This document shows, in pieces, positions 8,601 through 14,751 of a stretch of 64,000 bases of DNA (its first letter is position 1; each line of letters starts with the position of its first letter). The DNA is from Yoonia sp035117555 (GTDB taxonomy: Bacteria > Pseudomonadota > Alphaproteobacteria > Rhodobacterales > Rhodobacteraceae): assembly GCF_035117555.1 (NCBI RefSeq), contig NZ_JAYKPK010000010.1, positions 1 to 64,000 on the forward strand, in the 5' to 3' direction. The position numbers were made by a program, and so were the translations under genes. Below the pieces are notes generated by a model, which worked only from the letters and a program-made list of their open reading frames with translations, had not been told where the DNA came from and searched no databases.

Positions 8601-9743
8601 ATGATTCTTAGAACAGCGCTGACCGTGACCCTTTCCGGTCTTGCGGCGCAGGCCATGGCGCAGGATGTGCCCGCCCCGATCGAGCCCGAGACCCTGACGG
8701 TGGAAGAGGCAATCGCCCCCGGCCCGAACCTTTTCGCAGTGGATTCGTCTTGGAGCGGTGCGAGCAATATTTTCATCGTCGGGGCCGATGATCTGGCGAT
8801 GAAGGGCAATGTCAGCCCCGGCATGCAGGCGCTGATGGTGCTGAATGATGCGGGCGATACGCTGTTTTCCGCATCCAACTATCTGGAACGGATCGTTTAT
8901 GGCACCCGCACATCTGTCGTGCAGGAATTCGATGTGCAGACCGCCAGCGTCACCCGCGAAATCGAAATCCCCGCGAAAATCGCGATGGTCGAGGTGCAGC
9001 CGGGGCTGATGTCGCTGGTCGATGACGAAAAATACCTGCTGGTGCAGAATGCCACGCCTGCGACCTCTGTGACGGTCGTTGATCTGGCGGCGGGCGAGGT
9101 GCTGGCCGAAATTCCGACACCGGGCTGCTGGATCATGATCCCCGCGGTGACCGGGCCGAAATTTACCACGATCTGCGGCGACGGCACTTTCGCCAGCTTT
9201 ACCTGGGGTGCGGATGGCAGCTTTGGTGACCCGGCCCGGTCCGAAGTGATCTTTGATCCTGATGGCGATGCCCTGTTCACCAATGGTGCGCGCGTGGGTG
9301 AGATGATGGTTTTCGCCTCTTACGAGGGCAATCTGTTTGTCGTCGATGACAGCGGCGATGTGCCGGTGCTGACTGAGACAATCGCGATGACAGACGGAAT
9401 CGACGGCAATTTCGCACCGACCGGCTCTGAACTGATCACCTATCACGCAGGCACCGGCACGCTCTTCGTGCTGATGCATGGCGATGCCTATGACGGGTCG
9501 CACAAGGACGAATCGACCGAGATCTGGGCCTATGATTTCGAAGCCCGCGAATTGCTCTATCGCTCGAATTCCAACGGGGAAAACTCGCTGCTGATGGCGC
9601 AGGGCGAAACCCCACGGCTTTATGGGGCGGGTGGCGATTCCATCTATGTCTATGACATCGATCCCGGCGCACGTTTCGCCGCCCGTCATGTCGATACGTT
9701 CGAAGGTATCGGCTCCATCTCCATGATGGCGACAGCGGAATGA
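8601..9743 (+). CDS. aauB: TTQ amine dehydrogenase large (heavy) subunit
   Basis: Beta-propeller subunit that, with the TTQ-bearing small subunit, oxidises primary amines to aldehydes plus ammonia in the periplasm. 380 residues from the ATG at 8601 after AGGAGA; a signal peptide ends at AMA-Q (residue 21). The repeated blade pattern and the C-terminal stretch with TYHAGTGTLFVLMHGD, LYGAGGDSIYVYDID and GIGSISMMAT match MauB/AauB heavy chains. The neighbouring small subunit is most like aromatic amine dehydrogenase, hence the symbol. First gene of a tight operon; its TGA overlaps the next ATG. Confidence 0.85.
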   Translation: MILRTALTVTLSGLAAQAMAQDVPAPIEPETLTVEEAIAPGPNLFAVDSSWSGASNIFIVGADDLAMKGNVSPGMQALMVLNDAGDTLFSASNYLERIVYGTRTSVVQEFDVQTASVTREIEIPAKIAMVEVQPGLMSLVDDEKYLLVQNATPATSVTVVDLAAGEVLAEIPTPGCWIMIPAVTGPKFTTICGDGTFASFTWGADGSFGDPARSEVIFDPDGDALFTNGARVGEMMVFASYEGNLFVVDDSGDVPVLTETIAMTDGIDGNFAPTGSELITYHAGTGTLFVLMHGDAYDGSHKDESTEIWAYDFEARELLYRSNSNGENSLLMAQGETPRLYGAGGDSIYVYDIDPGARFAARHVDTFEGIGSISMMATAE

Positions 9744-10297
9744 CGCTGTTTGCTGATGTCACGGCCCTGTTCGGGCTGGCGGGCACGGCGCTGATCGTGG
9801 TGATCCTGCTGCAGGCCTTCTGGCACAAGACATCTGCCTTCTGGGAAGTGGTCGGCTTTGCCCGCGACTACGATCTGATCCCGGAAAGCTGGACCGCGCC
9901 AGCCGTGCGGTTCCTTGCGACGGTCGAGGCTTTGAGCATCCTGTTCTTGCTGTTGCCGCTGAGCCGGAGTTTCGGCGCGCTTTTGGCCGGTGTGCTGTTT
10001 GCCGGCTACGGGCTCGCGATGTTCGCAGCATTGCGGGCGGGCAAAACCAGCATCCATTGCGGCTGCGGTGGCCCACCACAGCTGATTTCCGCCGTCACGC
10101 TGGGGCGTAATGCCGCCCTGACGCTGATCGCGCTTGGCGTGGCCTCTGTCCCTACCGGGCAGGTCGCGCCGATGCAGGCGGCGGCGGCAGTGCTGATCGC
10201 CCTGACGCTGTGGTTTGCGATCTTCGTGATGGAACATCTTGACGCCAACCGCGGCCAGATGCGCCGGGCCGCGGCACAAAATCAAAAGAAAGGCTGA
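9740..10297 (+). CDS. mauE: MauE-type membrane protein for amine dehydrogenase maturation
   Basis: 185 residues, starting in an ATGA overlap with the large subunit gene. Four or five hydrophobic segments (about 8-25, 55-75, 78-98, 115-140, 148-165) and the conserved CGCGG motif after the third identify MauE, a membrane protein needed to form the small subunit's disulfides, probably by moving electrons to the MauD thioredoxin-like protein. It is required for subunit stability in methylamine users. Followed two bases later by mauD. Confidence 0.85.
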   Translation: MTLFADVTALFGLAGTALIVVILLQAFWHKTSAFWEVVGFARDYDLIPESWTAPAVRFLATVEALSILFLLLPLSRSFGALLAGVLFAGYGLAMFAALRAGKTSIHCGCGGPPQLISAVTLGRNAALTLIALGVASVPTGQVAPMQAAAAVLIALTLWFAIFVMEHLDANRGQMRRAAAQNQKKG

Positions 10298-10299
10298 AT

Positions 10300-10911
10300 A
10301 TGACAACGCTTCTTCTATTTCTGGTGATCGCGCTCTGGATCGTGATGCTGGTTCAGATCGCGGCCACTTTGGCCCTGTCGCGCCAGATCGGCGTGCTGTT
10401 TGAACGGGTCACCCCGGTCGGTGCGATGATTTCCGACGCAGGCCCCGATATGGGCACGCAGGTCCCGAATCTGACCCTGCCCAATCTGAATGGGGCCGAG
10501 GTAACCTTAGGCAAATCCGCCCCCGGTCGCAGCCAGATGTTCTTTTTCCTTTCCACCTCTTGCCCGATCTGCAAGGCGCTGTTGCCCACCTTGCGGTCGA
10601 TGAAAGGGTCGGAAAAAGACTGGCTCGACATCGTGCTGGCCTCGGACGGGAAAGCCGCCAAACACCGCGACCTGATCGCGAATGAAGGGCTGGCGGATTT
10701 TCCCTATGTCCTGTCGCCCGACCTTGGCCTGACGTTCAAGGTGGCCAAACTGCCCTTCGCCGTGCTGATCGACGAGACAGGCCAGATCCGCGCCAAAGGT
10801 CTCGTGAACAACCGCGAACAACTCGAAAGCCTTTTTACCGCTGCTGAAATGCGCGTGCCGTCTGTGCAGGCGCTTGTGCAGATGCAGCAGCCCCTGCCCC
10901 AGCCCATCTGA
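10300..10911 (+). CDS. mauD: MauD-type thioredoxin-like disulfide protein
   Basis: 203 residues. An N-terminal membrane anchor (about 3-25) is followed by a periplasmic thioredoxin fold with the redox motif CPIC (in STSCPICKALLP, near residue 88-91) and a cis-proline-type KLPFAVLID segment. MauD helps form or isomerise the many disulfides of the TTQ small subunit. It sits between mauE and the small subunit gene, the order known from mau and aau clusters. The C-terminus is somewhat extended. Confidence 0.88.
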   Translation: MTTLLLFLVIALWIVMLVQIAATLALSRQIGVLFERVTPVGAMISDAGPDMGTQVPNLTLPNLNGAEVTLGKSAPGRSQMFFFLSTSCPICKALLPTLRSMKGSEKDWLDIVLASDGKAAKHRDLIANEGLADFPYVLSPDLGLTFKVAKLPFAVLIDETGQIRAKGLVNNREQLESLFTAAEMRVPSVQALVQMQQPLPQPI

Positions 10912-10925
10912 ACCGGAGAAAGCCA

Positions 10926-11450
10926 ATGACAAAACTGATCGACACAATCCTGAACCGGCTGGACCGTGCCGCCGAAACCGGCAGCCGGGCGCAGGCCCGC
11001 AGCCATGGACGGCGCAGCTTTCTGGCCCGGCTTGGCGGCACCATCGTCGGTGCCGTGGCCGTGACCCCGATCCTGCCGTTTGACCGGCGCGCCCATGCCG
11101 CTGGCGAAGGCGGCGATATCTGTGCCTATTGGCGCAATTGCGCGCTGGATGGGTATCTTTGCGAAGAAACCGGCGGATCGATGACATCCTGCCCTGTTGG
11201 CTCCGAAGCCTCCTCCGTCTCCTGGGTCGGGACCTGCCACAATCCAGAGGATGAGCGTGACTATCTCGTCAGCTATAATGATTGCTGCGGCAAGGCGATG
11301 AACAACACCGCAACCTTCTGTTTCCGGTCCGAACGTGAACGGCCCGGTTACCGGATGGGGCTTTATAACGACATCAACTGGTGCATGGCGAATACCGATG
11401 CCCAGGGTTATTATTGCACCGTCTCGGTCGTGGTTGGGCAGGCGACCTGA
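10926..11450 (+). CDS. aauA: TTQ-bearing amine dehydrogenase small subunit, aromatic-amine type
   Basis: 174 residues with a twin-arginine signal (GRRSFLA at 28-34), expected because the subunit folds before export. Trp100 (SWVGTC) and Trp152 (NDINWC) are the two tryptophans that would be joined into TTQ; Asp119 (YNDCC) and Thr165 (CT) match the catalytic Asp and Thr of aromatic amine dehydrogenase. Segments GTCHNP, RERPGY and NWCMAN resemble the Alcaligenes aromatic amine dehydrogenase more than methylamine dehydrogenase. The mature part has ten cysteines where the studied methylamine enzyme has twelve (see findings). Its TGA overlaps the ATG of the first cytochrome gene. Confidence 0.9.
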   Translation: MTKLIDTILNRLDRAAETGSRAQARSHGRRSFLARLGGTIVGAVAVTPILPFDRRAHAAGEGGDICAYWRNCALDGYLCEETGGSMTSCPVGSEASSVSWVGTCHNPEDERDYLVSYNDCCGKAMNNTATFCFRSERERPGYRMGLYNDINWCMANTDAQGYYCTVSVVVGQAT

Positions 11451-11896
11451 TGACATTGCACGCAAGATCAACGGCAGCCCTGTGGGGCTGCCTGACTTTC
11501 GCAGCACTCCCCGCGCTGGCGGACCCGGCTGAAATCTTTGCGGGTGCCTGCGGTGCCTGCCATGGCGCGGCAGGTGAGGGCATCCCCGGCTTCGCGCCGA
11601 AACTCGACCGGCCCGCATTCTGGCAGGCGATGGGCGATGACGCACCGACCTATCTGGGCGGCGTGATCCTGTCGGGGCTGGCCGGGCGGATCGAGGCGGA
11701 TGGCCAGACCTTTGTCGGCGTCTCGATGCCAAGGCAAGCCAATCTGGAGGATGCAGAGATCATCGCGATTGCCGATCATATTCTCGCCAGTTTCGGCGCA
11801 GAGGATCAGAGCCTGTCACCCGAAACACTGGCCGCCCTGCGCAGCGATCCACCAAGCCACGCCGATCTTCTGGCGATGCGCAAACCCGAGGAATAG
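11450..11896 (+). CDS. Periplasmic monohaem cytochrome c, operon partner 1
   Basis: 148 residues from the ATG that overlaps the small subunit's TGA; a longer in-frame start at 11381 lies inside that gene and is not needed. The signal peptide ends at ALA-D (residue 24). One haem site CGACH (Cys34, Cys37, His38) and a likely axial Met93 (VSMPRQAN) define a class I cytochrome c. By position it should take electrons from the amine dehydrogenase; known aromatic amine clusters also carry a small monohaem cytochrome after the small subunit gene. Confidence 0.88.
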   Translation: MTLHARSTAALWGCLTFAALPALADPAEIFAGACGACHGAAGEGIPGFAPKLDRPAFWQAMGDDAPTYLGGVILSGLAGRIEADGQTFVGVSMPRQANLEDAEIIAIADHILASFGAEDQSLSPETLAALRSDPPSHADLLAMRKPEE

Positions 11897-11898
11897 CC

Positions 11899-12405
11899 AT
11901 GACATCATCCTTTACGCTGTGTGCGCTGGCGGTCGGCCTGACCGTCACGCTCGCCCTGCCCGCGCAGGCCCAACGCGGCAATTGGTCCGGCAATGGCATC
12001 CGCCCTGTTGCCCGTGACGTCATGCCCGAGACAAGCTATTCGGCGCAGACCAATTTCGTGCTGCGCTGCTCTGGCTGCCACGGCACGGCGGGGCTGGGCA
12101 CGCCGGATGGCGAAGTGCCGGCCTTTCCGGATTCTGTTGGCCATATTGCAAACAGCGATATTGGCCGGACCTATATGATGCATGTGCCGGGTGTGATTTC
12201 GGCCAGCCTGAGCAATGCGGAGATTGCCGAGGTGATGAATTTCATCCTCGCCCAATATTCCGATGGCAGCGCCGCCCCCTATACCGAGGCCGAGGTGAAT
12301 GCCCGCCGTGCGATCCCGATCGAAGATGTGGTCGCCTACCGCCGCGTCGTGGCACAGGAACTGGCCGCCGATGGCATCACGATTGCAGATTATCCCTGGC
12401 CCTGA
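11899..12405 (+). CDS. Periplasmic monohaem cytochrome c, operon partner 2
   Basis: 168 residues; signal peptide ends at AQA-Q (residue 24). Haem site CSGCH (Cys57, Cys60, His61) and methionines at 93-94 (TYMMHVPG) as possible axial ligands. It has a longer N-terminal extension before the haem than the first cytochrome. Starts two bases after the preceding stop, so it is the last gene of the operon. Two cytochromes and no amicyanin or azurin gene suggest a c-type electron outlet; the order of transfer cannot be told. Confidence 0.85.
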   Translation: MTSSFTLCALAVGLTVTLALPAQAQRGNWSGNGIRPVARDVMPETSYSAQTNFVLRCSGCHGTAGLGTPDGEVPAFPDSVGHIANSDIGRTYMMHVPGVISASLSNAEIAEVMNFILAQYSDGSAAPYTEAEVNARRAIPIEDVVAYRRVVAQELAADGITIADYPWP

Positions 12406-12567
12406 CACAGGGATTGCCGCGCCGGTGCGCAGATCTGTCGACCGGCACGCCCGCCTTGGGGGACGCGCGGGTGAGCACGGCAGATCTGTCGGGACCGGTG
12501 ACCGGCGAGGCCAACAGAGGCTGACAATGGCGCGAGGCTGATTGGACGGGCATATCTGTTTGAAAAA

Positions 12568-12615
12568 TGGTGCCCCCACACGGACTCGAACCGCGGACCT
12601 ACTGATTACAAATCA
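12568..12615. repeat. Left attachment copy: 48-bp tRNA-Thr 3' fragment
   Basis: Identical over 48 bases to 14573-14620. It holds the anticodon arm from the anticodon on, the T arm and the acceptor 3' side with CCA, but the 5' half of the tRNA is absent, so it cannot make a tRNA. The stop codon of the TcmP gene (12613-12615) lies in it. Confidence 0.9.
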
Positions 12616-13542
12616 TAAGTCAAACGTGCGCTGTGCATTGGCCGAGAGACCAGGCAAATCCTTGATGACGCGAACATAAGAACGGCCCATCAGCTTTGGA
12701 GCCTCAGGGTGGTCGCTTGCATGGATCAGATAGAACGATTTACGTGAAGCTGCCTTATCTTGATAGACAGGGTAGTAGTTTACAAATCGATAGCCAAGTT
12801 CTTCGGCGAAGCGACCGGCAAACATCTTCGCAAAATCAACTTGGGAAAGATGCAGCTGGTCGCCCCAATCATCCCCACCCCACCACTGATTTATTTCAGC
12901 GATGCGAGCCGGTGTGCTTGAGCTTTTCAATGATCGGTGAAGCCAGCTGACGCCTAGAAAATACATCATTTCAATTTTGTATCTACCACTTCGGCCAGCA
13001 ATTGCTTGAACCGTGGCCCAATGACATTCTGTGGTTCGCTGATCCAATAGTACAAAGACAGCAGTCTTGCGGGTCATGTAGGGCGTCTGCAAAATCATCC
13101 GTACGGTCTTATTGAAGTCACCAGGCATTACATGGACGTGTCGCGGACTGTATGTTTTGTGGTGCGCTCGCTTCAGTTCTTGCAGTTGCAACAAGCCTGC
13201 AGGGTCCATTTCGCATAGCCAGCAGCGACGAAGTCGAGGTGGCTTAATCTCCAACACACGACGTGCCGTCCAAGCTGATGTATGTTCTCTGCTCTGCGGC
13301 GCAGCAAAACCATCTATATACAATCCGCCGCGAGTAACCCTCTGAAAGTTCTTCAAATAATCTGCTATCAATAGGCTTTTATCGTTAGACTGTATCGGTG
13401 GTGGTGTTCGCCAAGTCTGCGGAATTGTCGCGCCCTCTATCAATGACGACACTTTCGTAGGCTTGCGACCGAGGTCGGCCCCCTCAAAAAGATTAGTGGG
13501 TTCGCTGTTTACGCTGTTTTCACCTTCGGAAGACCGTCCCAC
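12613..13542 (-). CDS. Three-Cys-motif partner protein TcmP
   Basis: About 309 residues if it starts at the GTG at 13542; GTG at 13452 is a shorter option and an open frame reaches 13668, so the start is uncertain. Recognisable TcmP features are YIDGFAAPQ early on (family: YIDxFAGPG), VFVLLDQRTTECHW (family: FxDPxxxxxW), and a C-terminal YYLI-type strand pattern, suggesting a methyltransferase-like fold of unknown activity. The 5' end overlaps the end of the three-Cys-motif gene, its usual partner. The gene stops on a TGA inside the attachment repeat, so the last residues depend on the integration junction. Confidence 0.75.
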   Translation of the reverse strand: MGRSSEGENSVNSEPTNLFEGADLGRKPTKVSSLIEGATIPQTWRTPPPIQSNDKSLLIADYLKNFQRVTRGGLYIDGFAAPQSREHTSAWTARRVLEIKPPRLRRCWLCEMDPAGLLQLQELKRAHHKTYSPRHVHVMPGDFNKTVRMILQTPYMTRKTAVFVLLDQRTTECHWATVQAIAGRSGRYKIEMMYFLGVSWLHRSLKSSSTPARIAEINQWWGGDDWGDQLHLSQVDFAKMFAGRFAEELGYRFVNYYPVYQDKAASRKSFYLIHASDHPEAPKLMGRSYVRVIKDLPGLSANAQRTFDL

Positions 13543-14333
13543 TCTTTCCCGTCCAATACGCGGCCTGCCAGCTTTTTGCCAACACGAACCATTTCTGTTC
13601 CGTCCTGAGCCATCCTTTTTTTGGCAGCGGGTAAATTCAGACCGTTCCCTGGGGCCCAGTCCCCCCATTGCTTAAAATGGAAAGCGACTTGATTCGCCAT
13701 ACATTGTGTTAAGAGAGACCGGAACCAATCTGGGGTTGCCGGACGGGCTTTGGGGCCACTTTCGCCTCCGGTAATGACCCAATCAATCGAACTCTCCAAC
13801 CAGTGATCAATAATCAGGGGGCCTAAGAGCGGCTCTGCCGATATAAATTTAACCTTTGCGGGAATAGCAGCTAGATAAGGCAAAAGCTCGTCTGCACGCG
13901 CCTGCAACTCTACCGTCGTGCCAAGCCACACATTGTCAGGCCATTCCCCTCCCCAGTCTGCGAGAGATAAAACATTCTGCGGGCGCTTTGTGAGCAGCAA
14001 CCAATCTAAATGTGGGGTTGCTTTTATCAGCTCAAATAGTCGAGCACGAGGTTCAACAAGTTCAGGTCGATCTTCAAACACATCTGCCATCGATGCACAA
14101 AATACTCGCGGTCGTTCCTGAAGGCCTGCCGCATCTCTGTTCCATTTGATCGGCTGCGACCAGTGCTTGTCACCAAACATTCGGCGGTCGGACTTTGGTC
14201 CCCAAACATCTTGGCCAACCCGCTTAGCCCAGCTTTCAGCATAGCAGTGCTTACACGCTTCGGAGACCTTCACACACCCCCACCAAGGATTAAAGGTGTG
14301 GGTTGTCCACTCTATCTTTGAGTTCGCGCCCAT
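13509..14333 (-). CDS. Three-Cys-motif Gp37/Gp68 family protein (DUF5131)
   Basis: 274 residues from the ATG at 14333, preceded by GGAGG at ideal spacing; an upstream in-frame ATG at 14366 is less likely. Near the N-terminus FNPWWGCVKVSEACKHCYAE carries the three cysteines (C-x6-C-x2-C) and CYAE of the phage Gp37/Gp68 family, which resembles radical-SAM cluster-binding motifs. Later motifs LLLTKRPQN, ISAEPLLGPL and WVITGGESG are also typical. Found with TcmP in phages and genomic islands; the biochemical role is unknown and a defence or nucleic-acid-modifying role is only a guess. Confidence 0.88.
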   Translation of the reverse strand: MGANSKIEWTTHTFNPWWGCVKVSEACKHCYAESWAKRVGQDVWGPKSDRRMFGDKHWSQPIKWNRDAAGLQERPRVFCASMADVFEDRPELVEPRARLFELIKATPHLDWLLLTKRPQNVLSLADWGGEWPDNVWLGTTVELQARADELLPYLAAIPAKVKFISAEPLLGPLIIDHWLESSIDWVITGGESGPKARPATPDWFRSLLTQCMANQVAFHFKQWGDWAPGNGLNLPAAKKRMAQDGTEMVRVGKKLAGRVLDGKEWDGLPKVKTA

Positions 14334-14462
14334 ATCGGCCTCCGTTTGTTCTTGTTTTCTTCGCACAGATATTCATTCGAAGAAAGTCAATGATTTCGCC
14401 CCAGTCACTCCCGGACAGTATGTGTCTATTTCTCAGACGAAGGCGGCGACAAACTGCCGCTT

Positions 14463-14525
14463 TCGGACACCACAGATACACATTTAAGAAGTCTGTCCAA
14501 CTCGGACCAATTCGGACAGTCGGAC
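14463..14525. repeat. Four TCGGAC direct repeats near the right end of the island
   Basis: TCGGAC occurs at 14463, 14502, 14512 and 14520; the last three are spaced 10 and 8 bases. CTGTCC at 14493-14498 and GGACAG at 14514-14519 also form an inverted pair. They lie 48-110 bases from the right attachment copy and upstream of the Gp37/Gp68 gene, so they could be recombinase arm sites or an operator. Confidence 0.4.
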
Positions 14526-14572
14526 GAACAAAAACCGTCACACACTTAACCTATTGATTTTTATGATTTTTC

Positions 14573-14620
14573 TGGTGCCCCCACACGGACTCGAACCGCG
14601 GACCTACTGATTACAAATCA
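14573..14620. repeat. Right attachment copy: 48-bp repeat within tRNA-Thr
   Basis: Perfect duplicate of 12568-12615, forming the 3' part of the intact tRNA-Thr gene. Confidence 0.9.
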
Positions 14621-14648
14621 GTTGCTCTACCAGCTGAGCTATAGGGGC
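14573..14648 (-). tRNA. tRNA-Thr, anticodon TGT
   Basis: The minus strand folds as a complete 76-base tRNA with encoded CCA: acceptor stem GCCCCTA paired with TGGGGGC, D arm AGCTCAGCTGGTAGAGC, anticodon stem CTGAT/ATCAG with loop TTTGTAA giving anticodon TGT, and T arm around GGTTCGAGTCC. It is the integration target of the adjacent island, whose insertion left the tRNA sequence whole. Confidence 0.97.
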
Positions 14649-14751
14649 ACTGGTGCCGGGGATTTGCTCCGGTTGCGGGCATATAGCAGGGGGAAATGCG
14701 GTCTGGCAATGCCGATCTGACGCAAATCGTGCAATTATTTTTCCTGCCGTC

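Larger units (their letters stand above)
12568..14620. mobile_element. Two-gene island at tRNA-Thr, bounded by 48-bp direct repeats, no integrase
   Basis: Two identical 48-bp copies of the tRNA-Thr 3' part lie 2005 bp apart. The right copy belongs to the intact tRNA, the left copy is a remnant, which is what site-specific integration into a tRNA 3' end leaves. Between them are only the TcmP gene and the three-Cys-motif Gp37/Gp68 gene, both AT-richer than the flanks. No integrase, transposase or relaxase gene is present, so movement would need a helper recombinase, or one was lost. Confidence 0.8.

Noticed and set aside
8574..9689. 371-codon frame opposite the amine dehydrogenase large subunit
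   Set aside because: Histidine/arginine-rich composition with no domain; it is the complement of a well-supported gene.
12568..12615. A second tRNA-Thr gene
   Set aside because: Only the 3' part is present; there is no D arm or acceptor 5' strand, so it is an attachment-site remnant.
13543..13668. Long N-terminal extension of the TcmP protein
   Set aside because: It lies within the end of the Gp37/Gp68 gene and its residues are basic and unlike the family; later GTG starts are more plausible.
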